From JABURQ01 sp029243145 (lineage in GTDB: Bacteria; Planctomycetota; Planctomycetia; Planctomycetales; Planctomycetaceae), in NCBI GenBank assembly GCA_965660145.1, contig CBFHYX010000019.1, forward strand, positions 1 through 64,000: 64,000 bases of DNA, read 5' to 3'. Position 1 is the stretch's first letter. Every line of letters starts with the position of its first letter. The notes below the pieces were generated by a model. It worked only from the letters and a program-made list of their open reading frames with translations. It was not told where the DNA came from and made no database searches. Shown here piece by piece: positions 51,856 through 61,298 of this stretch. A program made the translations under genes and the position numbers.

Positions 51856-51890
51856 TTCTCTCGGGTCTGTTTCGTCGAACGATCTTACGA

Positions 51891-53822
51891 TCACTCGCCG
51901 TAGTATTTGGTCAACTCCTCGAAGATGAGCGGCTCTTGAATCGAGTCACTGGCGAGGCGGGCTCGGAACCGGCGATTACCGGCAGATGAACCTTTGACCT
52001 GAATCTGGTAAGTTACTTCCTGATTCGGTTTCAAATTCTGAACCGAGCGGAAGAAGACAATTCCTTTTTCGACCACATGATCCGATGGACCTTTGGCGGA
52101 GACAAATTTCACGCCTTCTGGCAGTTCAAACGCGACACCGACATTACCGGCTGCAATCGATCCACCATTCTTGACGCGAATCTCATAGGCGTTATCAGCA
52201 CCGACTTCGACGGGATCGTCGAGGTCCACAATTTCGAGTGACAAGGCAGCCTTTCCTTCAACTCGTGTCTCGAGTTCGGCAATGGCTTGGGCTCCCTGTT
52301 CGGAGACTACGGCGACTTCGTGAGTGAAGTTACCAAAGTTGACTGCCACCAATTCCACAGAGATTTCCTGTTTGTCGCCAGGTTTCATTTCACCCAGGAA
52401 CCAGTCAATCACGCGTGATTGTGCATCGTACTTACCGTTACTACCGGCTTTGACAAATTCAAACCCGTTGGGAAGTCGATGACGAAGACGAACATTTTCA
52501 GAGACTGCTGTACCATCATTCTCGACGTGCAAGGTGTAAACTCCTTGACGACCTTTGTATCGCAGTCCCGGTCCATCGAGTTTCAACGCCAAGCTGGGAG
52601 CAGCCACCATCAGGTTGACCGTTTCCAATTTTCGCAGGCTGTTGGATGATTCCGCAGCCAGTTTAATTTTCTGATCGCCACCTTCGATAGCGGCCAGTGC
52701 CAATCGTACTTCGCGAACTTCACCCGCTTCGAGCGAACCAATTTCCATTAAGAGTCGCTCACCGCGTGGGTGTTTGAGTCCTTGAGGAATCAGAGCTTCC
52801 AGCGTGACATCGCGAGCGGTACCAGTTCCCGTGTTGGCAATTTTGATCACGTGAGCAACCGGCTCACCAATCAACACTTTTTCTGGCCCTTCGACGGTGA
52901 CGCCGATCATTGGTTCCGACACCACGAACTTACCAGCAGTTTGTCCCGTGAATCGAACTTTCGAAGAGAGTTCGATTTCCCCGCGACGGCTGGGAATCAA
53001 TTTGACAGACAGTTTCTGTTGAGCACCTGGATCGAGCGAGCTCAATTTCCAGGTGACACGATCATCTGCCGAGTTTGGTTTGGGACGAGCCGCAGTCAAG
53101 CGGACGGTTTGAGGGAAGAAGGCATCGACTTCGATTTCTTCGACCGTCACGTCGCCGTTGTTTTTGACAACCAGATCAAAGGCACATTCCTCACCGACCA
53201 TGATTTCCCCTTGTGGTATCCATTCGACGGAAACATTCGGGTTTTGGGCAGTGGCTTGTGGAGTGGCGAGAGGATTCTGTGATGCGAGATCCAATTTTTC
53301 AATCGACTGAGTCGCTTTCACCTGGATGATATTTTCATCCCTCTTCGCTCCCTTGCGAGAGTAAGTGGCGTGAATCACGTTTCCGCCAGCAGGATTGACG
53401 ACACCATCTTTCTTCTCAACTTCGTGAATAGCCGGCTTGGCTTCCAGTTCGTGAGAGGCTTGAATGATGATGCTCTTTTGCGGTTGAGCAAACACGCTCT
53501 GCACTTCCGACCGCGTGAATTTCTCAACGGGCGGTTCAGGTGCGGTTTTTTTCTCCGCTGCGTTCTGCTCCACTGTTTTTATCTCCACAGTGGGAGCGAC
53601 CACAATTGGAGTCACCGATTTCTCAGGGGCTTCTTCGACTTTCGTGCGATTCCCTGGAGCCAATGGGTGATCGGCGGGGATCTTTTCCGATCCCTGTGAA
53701 GACTCAAGTGCCGCTTTTCTCAACCGTTCATAGGTTGAACTGGCTGGCTGAGCCGTCAGTATTGAGGTGGAAACACACAATGCGGTTCCCGTGACTAGAA
53801 TTTTTTTCCAGCAGATCATCAT
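51891..53822 (-). CDS. Secreted DUF11-repeat surface protein
   Basis: A 643-residue protein with a signal peptide (LVTGTALCVSTSILTAQPAS). Residues about 25-200 are low-complexity, Lys/Glu/Pro-rich. From about 205 on, four to five beta-sandwich repeats of DUF11 type follow, each with NNGDVTVEEIEVDAFFPQ-like or NTGTGTARDVTLEALIPQGL-like openings (N-x-G-x-x-x-x-x-V). These immunoglobulin-like domains are common in large cell-surface proteins. It has no anchor visible and no catalytic domain. Confidence 0.85.
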   Translation of the reverse strand: MMICWKKILVTGTALCVSTSILTAQPASSTYERLRKAALESSQGSEKIPADHPLAPGNRTKVEEAPEKSVTPIVVAPTVEIKTVEQNAAEKKTAPEPPVEKFTRSEVQSVFAQPQKSIIIQASHELEAKPAIHEVEKKDGVVNPAGGNVIHATYSRKGAKRDENIIQVKATQSIEKLDLASQNPLATPQATAQNPNVSVEWIPQGEIMVGEECAFDLVVKNNGDVTVEEIEVDAFFPQTVRLTAARPKPNSADDRVTWKLSSLDPGAQQKLSVKLIPSRRGEIELSSKVRFTGQTAGKFVVSEPMIGVTVEGPEKVLIGEPVAHVIKIANTGTGTARDVTLEALIPQGLKHPRGERLLMEIGSLEAGEVREVRLALAAIEGGDQKIKLAAESSNSLRKLETVNLMVAAPSLALKLDGPGLRYKGRQGVYTLHVENDGTAVSENVRLRHRLPNGFEFVKAGSNGKYDAQSRVIDWFLGEMKPGDKQEISVELVAVNFGNFTHEVAVVSEQGAQAIAELETRVEGKAALSLEIVDLDDPVEVGADNAYEIRVKNGGSIAAGNVGVAFELPEGVKFVSAKGPSDHVVEKGIVFFRSVQNLKPNQEVTYQIQVKGSSAGNRRFRARLASDSIQEPLIFEELTKYYGE

Positions 53823-54101
53823 GATCGCTCCTTCCCGAGAGGTTGGATCAGCCGATGGCTAATACCGTGTATCAATTGTCTATTGCTGATAGGGTGTATT
53901 CGTTAAAAATGAGTTCCCGCCACTGCGCGAAGCAGGCTCTTTCGTTTTATCGGTTGTTCCGACTCGGCAACATCAACCGATTTGGTAAGATTTTCCGATT
54001 TTGACGGTTTTAAGCGGGACAATCAGTCTCAGACAGCCCTATCCTAAATAACGTATCCTCATTGAATAATTTGACTTACGGATTATTTCAAGGAAAATGA
54101 C

Positions 54102-55796
54102 ATGTCCGGCCATGTGACTCCTCTTTATGAATGTGATGGCGTCCAAGGCTCCGAATATGCCCGCCCGGCCCGGTTTCCACATCAAAGCCGATCAGTCCAA
54201 CTCGCCAAGCATGGCATGGTGTCAACCAGCCATCCGCTCGCCGCACAAGCGGGATTAGACATTCTGAAAGCGGGAGGTAATGCGGCCGATGCCGGTGTCG
54301 CGGCGTCTGCCATGATGGGTTTGGTGGAACCGATGAGTTGCGGCATCGGTGGTGATTTGTTTGTCATCTATTGGGACAACCAATCGAAGAAACTGACCGG
54401 ACTGAATGCCAGTGGCCGATCACCAAAAAAATTGACACGCGACGTTTTCAAGCAACACAACATGTCGCAGATTCCACTCGACGGGCCATTGTCCTGGTCG
54501 GTTCCCGGATGTGTCGATGGCTGGGAAAAATTACTCGCCAGACATGGCAGCCTGGCATTGAACGAACTTCTTGCCCCCTCGATCAATACCGCCCATGAAG
54601 GCTTCCCTGTTCCCGAAGTCATTGCCGGTTATTGGGCATCCGCAGCAGACGCGCTTTCAAAGTGGACCGGTTCCACACAGACATTCTTGCCCAACGGTGC
54701 GCCTCCCACAGAAGGCACTCTCTATCGAAATCTTGAGTTAGCCGAGAGTTACCAACAAATCGCCAATCACGGAAAACTCGCCTTCTATGATGGTGCCGTC
54801 GCTGACAAAATTATCGCTGGCAACAACGAAGTCGGCGGATATCTCTCACACAACGATCTTGCCACTCACACTTCGGAATGGATCGATCCCGTCTCAACCA
54901 ATTACCGTGGCTATGATGTCTGGGAGTTGCCGCCGAACGGTCAAGGGATCGCTGTTCTGGAAATGCTCAATATCATCGAACAGCACGATGTTTCGGCGAT
55001 GGGACCGAAGTCGGTCGATTGGCTTCATCTCTTCACCGAAGCCAAGAAACTCGCATTCGCCGACCGGGCACGATTTTATGCCGACATGAGTATGGCCGAT
55101 GTTCCCGTCGAACAGTTAATCTCCAAAGAGTATGCAAAACGGCAAAACCAACGCATCGACAGGCAACACGCGGCAACAAATGTCGACCCCGGCGATCCAC
55201 TGCTCTCATTGGGAGACACCATCTACCTGACGGTGGTCGACAAAGATGACAATTGCTGCTCGTTGATTCAATCGAACTTTCATGGCTTCGGATCGAAGAT
55301 CGCGCCACCGGGAACCGGCTTTGTGATGCAGAACCGGGGGGCGTTGTTTTCTCTGGACGAAAATCATCCCAATGCTCTGGAGCCGGGCAAACGACCGTTT
55401 CATACCATCATCCCCGCAATGGTGACAAAAGATAACAAACCGTGGTTTTGTTTCGGCGTCATGGGAGGAGACATGCAGCCGCAAGGACATGTGCAGGTGC
55501 TCGTCAACATGATCGACTTCGACATGAACGTGCAAATGGCGGGAGACCTCGCCCGTGTTTGTCATGTCGGTTCACCGACTCCCACCGGATTGCCGACAGC
55601 CAGCGGAGGAGGTGAACTTCTCGTCGAAGCAGGTATTAACGACGGTACGATTAGACAACTCGAACAACGTGGCCATCAGGTAAAACGTGCTGTCGGTGTG
55701 TTCGGCGGCTATCAGGGAATTCTCATCGACCCGGAGACAAATGTTTTGCACGGTGCCACGGAATCCCGCAAAGATGGAGCCGTCGTCGGGTTTTGA
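54102..55796 (+). CDS. Gamma-glutamyltransferase family protein
   Basis: A 564-residue Ntn-hydrolase. The large-subunit opening is HGMVSTSHPLAAQAGLDILK, followed by AGGNAADAGVAASAMMGLVE. The autoprocessing Thr lies in LSLGDTIYLTVVDKDDN near residue 370, and the small-subunit block FHTIIPAMVTKDNKPWFCFG follows. Family members hydrolyse or transfer gamma-glutamyl groups or, in some cases, act as acylases. No signal peptide is evident, so it may be cytosolic. It converges with the LamG-like gene. Confidence 0.88.
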   Translation: MSGHVTPLYECDGVQGSEYARPARFPHQSRSVQLAKHGMVSTSHPLAAQAGLDILKAGGNAADAGVAASAMMGLVEPMSCGIGGDLFVIYWDNQSKKLTGLNASGRSPKKLTRDVFKQHNMSQIPLDGPLSWSVPGCVDGWEKLLARHGSLALNELLAPSINTAHEGFPVPEVIAGYWASAADALSKWTGSTQTFLPNGAPPTEGTLYRNLELAESYQQIANHGKLAFYDGAVADKIIAGNNEVGGYLSHNDLATHTSEWIDPVSTNYRGYDVWELPPNGQGIAVLEMLNIIEQHDVSAMGPKSVDWLHLFTEAKKLAFADRARFYADMSMADVPVEQLISKEYAKRQNQRIDRQHAATNVDPGDPLLSLGDTIYLTVVDKDDNCCSLIQSNFHGFGSKIAPPGTGFVMQNRGALFSLDENHPNALEPGKRPFHTIIPAMVTKDNKPWFCFGVMGGDMQPQGHVQVLVNMIDFDMNVQMAGDLARVCHVGSPTPTGLPTASGGGELLVEAGINDGTIRQLEQRGHQVKRAVGVFGGYQGILIDPETNVLHGATESRKDGAVVGF

Positions 55797-55815
55797 ACAT
55801 GGGTAAAGCTGGTGC

Positions 55816-57081
55816 TCAATCCAACCGGACACCGCCGAGCAGATCACCCTTCCCCGAAAAACCGGTGTAGGTTTGCTTGTCCCGACTCAATTTTAATTGG
55901 GAGACATTATCTGACTCCCACTGCAATGTGAGAGACGACCCTTTCTGTTCCCACTCCCAGTGATGATCGTAAGCTCCGAATTTTCCGTTGGAATAAAATT
56001 CGTACTCTCGTGAGCCGAGGATACGATTCTCTGCCAATCGCAGATGATTCCAAACCATTTCGACCCGAATGGGATTCAGTTCCCACTCAATCACACGGCT
56101 GTCGCGCTCTTGCAAACCTCTCAAACGACCATCGGCATCAATCTTCAACACAACTGGACCAAGTTGATCACCATCCAACGTCAACTCGATTTCTTTTGAT
56201 TCGCCAATTGTCCACGAGCCAATTTTAGATTTTTTTTGCAAAACTTCGTAGTCAGCGGTTAGCTCATAAAAGACTGGTTTCAGTGAAACACCCCCTTTAA
56301 TTTTCCGCTGCACTTCGTGAATACCGACCACTTTTTGCAATTGGCTGATATCCGTGTAAGCGCGACTTGAAGAAGATTCGACCCAAGTGACATCCGAGAC
56401 GACTCCATTAAGTCCCAACCCCGACAAATCGCGACAATGCCCTTTGGGTTCTTCTGCAAAGTCATAAAGCAGCATGGTGTCCTTGTCGGGAAGCATTTGC
56501 TCAGCAGGAGTAAAACTACGTTCGTATTTTTTCGCTGAAGAGAATTGAACCGCATCGATCTCACCAAAAAACCGATATCCGATTCGACCCGCATCATTTC
56601 GTTGACAGCCGATCAGAAAATCGGTATCCGAGGGAATGATCGGATGTGTCAACTTAAGATTAGAATCGTTCTCCCGACCATTCACGAACAGTTTCACGCG
56701 ATTTTCGTGAAAGACAATCGCAAGATGCACACGGGCACCATTCACATAGGGGTCGTCAGAGATCAGACGACGTAATCCGCGTTCTGTCTGCACCGCCACG
56801 AGCCAAAAACCATTCGAGACACTCAACGAGAATCCTTCCGTTTTCCCGCCGACAGAATTGATATTACTGAGCACCCGCGATTGGCGATCACGAGAAACCT
56901 GGGGAGTGAGGACGACTTCTATGGTGAGAGGAGTTTTCGCTCGATAACGCAAATCGGGAATCCGCACTTCCCCTGCACGACCATCAAATTTCAAACCCGC
57001 CGAAAGCTGATCGCTCTGCATAAAAGTCAGCGTCAACAAAAAGCATATATTCAACTTCAATCCGAATAATAACGTACGCAT
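55816..57081 (-). CDS. Secreted LamG/ConA-like lectin-domain protein
   Basis: 421 residues with a signal peptide (TLLFGLKLNICFLLTLTFMQ). The N-terminal half (about 35-210) is a concanavalin-A-like sandwich with LKFDGRAGEVRIPD, LAIVFHENRVKLFVNGREND and FFGEIDAVQFSSAKKYERSF. The C-terminal half (about 260-420) is beta-rich, without a recognised domain. It could bind carbohydrate, with no enzyme motif. ATG 57081 follows AAAGGTG; an ATG five codons upstream lacks a site. Confidence 0.78.
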   Translation of the reverse strand: MRTLLFGLKLNICFLLTLTFMQSDQLSAGLKFDGRAGEVRIPDLRYRAKTPLTIEVVLTPQVSRDRQSRVLSNINSVGGKTEGFSLSVSNGFWLVAVQTERGLRRLISDDPYVNGARVHLAIVFHENRVKLFVNGRENDSNLKLTHPIIPSDTDFLIGCQRNDAGRIGYRFFGEIDAVQFSSAKKYERSFTPAEQMLPDKDTMLLYDFAEEPKGHCRDLSGLGLNGVVSDVTWVESSSSRAYTDISQLQKVVGIHEVQRKIKGGVSLKPVFYELTADYEVLQKKSKIGSWTIGESKEIELTLDGDQLGPVVLKIDADGRLRGLQERDSRVIEWELNPIRVEMVWNHLRLAENRILGSREYEFYSNGKFGAYDHHWEWEQKGSSLTLQWESDNVSQLKLSRDKQTYTGFSGKGDLLGGVRLD

Positions 57082-57226
57082 GGCCTCACCTTTCATCGAA
57101 CCAAAAAAAACATCCTGAAAGGTTCTTACATTCCATACTTGATATTTTTTTCGAGTTCATGACTCTGTCAGGAGACTCACAGTGATACGAACCGATTCAA
57201 CACAAATTCCTGTCAATCCCCTTACC

Positions 57227-57892
57227 TCACCTCTCACCGTTGTGAGTCATCAGGACGAGTTTGTTGATGATCTCGACCACTTTGTCGGCGTCCTTCTGTT
57301 CCACTTTGACTCCTTCGATCACGCTGCGTTTGAACGCGATGGCCGCCAAGTCGGCAGAGTGCGACGTCACCGAGAGCATCAGCGATTTGTGTAGGAAGTA
57401 ATAGATGATGGGAATCAGACCCAAGCCGAACACCGGCAACAGCGGGATGCCAATCACGAAGTACAGAAACGGTTTAAAATATCCCGACGCAGTGTTACTG
57501 ACGGAGGACATCGGAATCATCATCATCGTCCTGCCGCTCAAGTTCGATGTCTGGAAGCGAATATGATCTCGATAGACCTCAAAGATCGTGATGGAATCGA
57601 TACCAATCAGCGAGAGAAATAAATCAGCCAGTCCCGATTTCCGTCCCACAATGCGAACATATTTCCCGTCCTCTGGTGTCGTGGAATACCAGAACTCTTT
57701 GGTGGCTAAGGAGAAGGCCCGAGAATCGCGGCAATGGAATGCATGGTGGAGGCTCGCTTTTAGCAGATGAAATTTTGTGTGGAAAATGAAGCCTTCGCTC
57801 ACCTGCGAACTCAGAACGAATACTTGTTCACTTACGATAATTTGAGACGCCGTAGAGAACAAGAACTTTCCCGGCAATAATCTCCCCAGCAA
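57227..57892 (-). CDS. Hypothetical membrane protein downstream of rlmN
   Basis: A 221-residue protein that I do not recognise. One hydrophobic hairpin, YFVIGIPLLPVFGLGLIPII near residue 150, is the only membrane feature; the N-terminal part is soluble and beta-rich (FEVYRDHIRFQTSNLSG). It starts only a few bases after the rlmN stop, with TTG 57892 or TTG 57877 (the latter with GGGGAG in front), so it is probably the last gene of that operon. Confidence 0.6.
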   Translation of the reverse strand: MLGRLLPGKFLFSTASQIIVSEQVFVLSSQVSEGFIFHTKFHLLKASLHHAFHCRDSRAFSLATKEFWYSTTPEDGKYVRIVGRKSGLADLFLSLIGIDSITIFEVYRDHIRFQTSNLSGRTMMMIPMSSVSNTASGYFKPFLYFVIGIPLLPVFGLGLIPIIYYFLHKSLMLSVTSHSADLAAIAFKRSVIEGVKVEQKDADKVVEIINKLVLMTHNGER

Positions 57893-57898
57893 AGTTAC

Positions 57899-58972
57899 TC
57901 AGGGACCACTCAGAGGAGTCAGATTCGGTTGTTCGTGCTGCAACCGGAGTTGTCCGCAAGCAGCGTCGATGTCGGCCCCTTTTCGTTTCCGCACGGTGGC
58001 CGGCACGCCAAACTGTTCGAGAATTGTGACAAACTCGTTTGTCCGCGGTGAAGTCGGTTCGACAAAATCGAGACCTTCGACTTCATTCATGGGAATCAAA
58101 TTGACGTGAGAAATTCGATTTTTCAAGAGATGGCCCAACTCGCGCGCATGTTCGGGACCATCATTGACTCCTGAAAGTAATACATATTCGTAAGTGACAC
58201 GTCGCCCCGAGATGGCGAAGTATTCATCGGCAGCGGAGAGAATCGCGTCGATACCGATATTGTCATTCACGGGGACGAGCTTGTTGCGAAGTTCGTCGTT
58301 CGGAGCGTGTAATGAAACGGCGAGATTGAACGCTTTATTGAGTTTGGCCAACTCCCGAATTTTCTCGGGTAGGCCGACAGTAGAGACTGTGAAACGTCGG
58401 GCACCAAGCCCCATTCCACCTTTCTCGTTGAGCGTCTCCAACACGGGAATCAGATTCCCCAGATTGGCCAACGGTTCGCCGATCCCCATTACGACCACAT
58501 TGGTAATTCGATCTTGAGGATCTGTGATCAACCGGTCGAGTCTCAAGACTTGTTCGAGGATCTCTCCTTTGGTGAGATTTCGCTTGAGACCTTCCAGACC
58601 GCTGGCACAAAAAACGCATCCCATCGCGCAGCCAACCTGTGTGCTGATGCAAATCGTGCGACGTTTCGTTTCCCGCATCAGTACGCATTCGACAACCTGC
58701 TTGTCGGGAAGAGACAATAACAGTTTTTCGGTTTTGTCACGGGCCACCTTATGAGCAATCACCTCCGCTCGAAACAGATCAAACTCGGCGTTCAATTTTT
58801 CACGTAAAGCCGCGGGGATATCGTGGCAATCATCAAATGAATGCACACGTTTGCCGAAAATCCATTTACGGATTTGCGTCGCCCGATATTTGCCTTCACC
58901 GTGCTGCTCGCACCAGGCAGAAAGTTCGGCTGTGGAAAGATCCAGAAAGTGCCGCTTAGGGGTTTCGCTCAT
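57899..58972 (-). CDS. rlmN: 23S rRNA (adenine2503-C2)-methyltransferase RlmN
   Basis: A 357-residue radical SAM enzyme that methylates A2503 of 23S rRNA and A37 of some tRNAs. The cluster motif is CAMGCVFC (CxxxCxxC) with the surrounding TQVGCAMGCVFCASGLEG. The acceptor Cys lies in GADIDAACGQL near the end. The opening FDDCHDIPAALREKLNAEF is typical. Its ATG overlaps the transaldolase stop by ATGA, so the two are coupled. Confidence 0.95.
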   Translation of the reverse strand: MSETPKRHFLDLSTAELSAWCEQHGEGKYRATQIRKWIFGKRVHSFDDCHDIPAALREKLNAEFDLFRAEVIAHKVARDKTEKLLLSLPDKQVVECVLMRETKRRTICISTQVGCAMGCVFCASGLEGLKRNLTKGEILEQVLRLDRLITDPQDRITNVVVMGIGEPLANLGNLIPVLETLNEKGGMGLGARRFTVSTVGLPEKIRELAKLNKAFNLAVSLHAPNDELRNKLVPVNDNIGIDAILSAADEYFAISGRRVTYEYVLLSGVNDGPEHARELGHLLKNRISHVNLIPMNEVEGLDFVEPTSPRTNEFVTILEQFGVPATVRKRKGADIDAACGQLRLQHEQPNLTPLSGP

Positions 58973-60027
58973 GCTCCCGCAAGTTCTTTCCGTTTGTCAC
59001 CGATGAGTGCCAATAATCCTTTTTGTGGATCGGCAAATTTCTGCAATCCCTCCTGCATTAACACTTCTTCCAGCTTCGTGAAATCAACCTTCTGATCGAT
59101 CTCTGCCAAGACCTCGCCAGAGGGAAGTTGATCGACTTGCGGAGTGTAAGTGGCACCTGCCAAATGTTGGATCGCTTCGTTGGTGGAAGGGGGATTGGTT
59201 TGAATGTCGGCTCCGGCGAGCGCAGACACATATTTATCTTTGGGGTCTTCCGGTTTTTTGGTCCCCGTCGAGGCGAAAATCAATTCCTGATCGAGAGGAC
59301 AGTTTTTATCGGCCCAGAAATCTTTGTTGAGTTTCCAGATACGTTTGGCGTTGACGATGCCCACTTCTCCTTGTGCGGCGTCCGACAATTCGCTTACCTG
59401 CTTGTCGGTGTAGACATCAATACGACTGACAAAAATGGAATACACCGATTTGAACTCGTTCAGCGAACTACGGCGTCGTGCCCCTCGCCAAACCGCATCT
59501 CGGGCTGCATTGTATTGACGCTCTGAGAAGATCAACGTGACATTGACGGTCACGCCCGCTGCCACCAATTCTTCCAGACACGCCAAACCGCCGGGAGTCG
59601 CGGGAACTTTGATCATCCGATTCGAATGCCCTTCCGCCCATTGCTTGCCGAGTTCGATATATCGAGCCGCTTTCTCTTCGACAGACAGCGCACAGTCGGT
59701 ATCTTCGAGAAGTGGGTCGAGTTCAAAACTGACATAGCCATCGTTGCCGTTGGTTTCAGAATGAACGTCGGCAAAGACGAGTTGTGCATCGCGAACGAGC
59801 TGGTCGGTCATCTGCCAAGCGATCTTTTCGTCATCGAGACCTTTCCCAATCAGTTCGCTGATGGTCTCATCGAATCGTCCCGACTTGATCAAATCCGAAA
59901 TAATGATCGGATTGGAAGTAGCGCCCGTGGCACCAAGAGCACGATTCGAGCGGACCAGTTCCGGGTCGACAGAATCGAGCCAAAGTTTGGTGCCGGTTGC
60001 GATGAGTGATTCGAGTGGAGAAGTCAT
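58969..60027 (-). CDS. tal: Transaldolase
   Basis: A 352-residue aldolase of the pentose phosphate pathway that transfers a dihydroxyacetone unit. SNRALGATGATSNPIIISDL near residue 25 and the Schiff-base Lys in MIKVPATPGGLACLEEL near 150 are clear. TVNVTLIFSERQYNAARDA follows. ATG 60027 with AAGGATCC-type site seven bases upstream is chosen over the longer frame. It is first in an operon with rlmN and the hypothetical membrane gene. Confidence 0.92.
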   Translation of the reverse strand: MTSPLESLIATGTKLWLDSVDPELVRSNRALGATGATSNPIIISDLIKSGRFDETISELIGKGLDDEKIAWQMTDQLVRDAQLVFADVHSETNGNDGYVSFELDPLLEDTDCALSVEEKAARYIELGKQWAEGHSNRMIKVPATPGGLACLEELVAAGVTVNVTLIFSERQYNAARDAVWRGARRRSSLNEFKSVYSIFVSRIDVYTDKQVSELSDAAQGEVGIVNAKRIWKLNKDFWADKNCPLDQELIFASTGTKKPEDPKDKYVSALAGADIQTNPPSTNEAIQHLAGATYTPQVDQLPSGEVLAEIDQKVDFTKLEEVLMQEGLQKFADPQKGLLALIGDKRKELAGA

Positions 60028-60224
60028 TCGGGATCCTTCAATGACAGAGAAGTTGGTGCGCATCTGTAAAGTTTACAGTCCGAAGAAGCAACTTTATGCC
60101 TCATAATCTGTTTTGTTGTTTCCATCATAAGCATTTGCAGCGGAAATCACACCCTGAGCACTATTCCCCAAGGAAATGGCGCGATAGTCTGATCTGATCA
60201 GAATTCAGGAATTTGGAGTGTCGT

Positions 60225-61214
60225 ATGACTGGCGGATCGCAACATTGTCTGGTGACGGGAGGGGCTGGCTTCATTGGCAGTCACCTGACCGAAGAACTTC
60301 TCGCTGCCGGGCATCGAGTCACCATTCTTGATGATCTCTCAACCGGCCGTGAAGACAATTTGGCCGCTGTTCGCGATCATGAAAACCTGACTCTCCGTAA
60401 AGGATCCATCACCGATCCCGTCCTGCTCATGGAAGTGATGCGCGACGTTGATACCGTCTATCATCTCGCGGCAGCCGTTGGCGTAAAATTGGTTGCCGAT
60501 GACCCGGTTCGCACCATCGAAACAAATATCTACCCGACCGAGACGTTATTACGTCACGCGGCTCAACAAAATATTCGGGTGTTCCTGGCCTCCACGAGTG
60601 AGGTATATGGCAAAAACCCGAAAGCGCAATGGACCGAAGAAGAAGACCTCGTCCTCGGCCCCACTTCCAAACCGCGCTGGGCTTATGGATGCTCCAAAGC
60701 CATTGATGAGTTCCTGGCGCTCGCCTATCATCGCAAATTCAAAACTCCCATTGTCATTGGACGTTTCTTTAACGTGGTTGGCCCCCGACAAGTGGGCCAT
60801 TACGGCATGGTCATCCCCCGATTTGTTGACCGGGCACTCGCGAACGAAACGCTGACCGTTTATGACGACGGTCAACAAGTTCGCTGTTTCGCCCATGTCG
60901 ATGATGTGGTGCAAGCCGTCATCAAGCTGACCAACGACGACACCGCCGCCGGCGAAGTCTTCAACATCGGCAGTGATACACCGGTGACAATTAAAGCCTT
61001 GGCGGAACAAGTCATTGCACTGACAGGATCAGATTCAAAAATCCAACACGAACCGTATCACACAGAATACGGCTCGGATTTCGAAGATGTTCGCCGCCGC
61101 GTTCCCGATTTGACCAAATTGCAGTCACAATTGGGAGGGAAACCCTCTCAAACTTTAGAGCAAATTTTGCAGGACGTGATTGCCGAAAAACGTCGGCGTC
61201 TTGAAAACCGTTGA
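60225..61214 (+). CDS. NAD-dependent nucleotide-sugar epimerase/dehydratase
   Basis: A 329-residue extended SDR. The NAD site is CLVTGGAGFIGSHLTEELLA, the catalytic YxxxK is in WAYGCSKAIDEF near residue 155, and STSEVYGKNPKAQWTEEED holds the catalytic Ser/Thr. This is typical of UDP-glucose-4-epimerase or GDP/UDP-sugar dehydratase-like enzymes; the exact substrate is not readable. GGAG is 8 bases before ATG 60225. It is 84 bases upstream of the GT-C-like gene, a plausible glycan link. Confidence 0.9.
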   Translation: MTGGSQHCLVTGGAGFIGSHLTEELLAAGHRVTILDDLSTGREDNLAAVRDHENLTLRKGSITDPVLLMEVMRDVDTVYHLAAAVGVKLVADDPVRTIETNIYPTETLLRHAAQQNIRVFLASTSEVYGKNPKAQWTEEEDLVLGPTSKPRWAYGCSKAIDEFLALAYHRKFKTPIVIGRFFNVVGPRQVGHYGMVIPRFVDRALANETLTVYDDGQQVRCFAHVDDVVQAVIKLTNDDTAAGEVFNIGSDTPVTIKALAEQVIALTGSDSKIQHEPYHTEYGSDFEDVRRRVPDLTKLQSQLGGKPSQTLEQILQDVIAEKRRRLENR

Positions 61215-61298
61215 TCGATATATGTTATGATGACGGAAACTGTCATCCCGTGAAATTGCCAAGTTTCTGATTTCCAAAATCGTGAATTCAGGCCGACT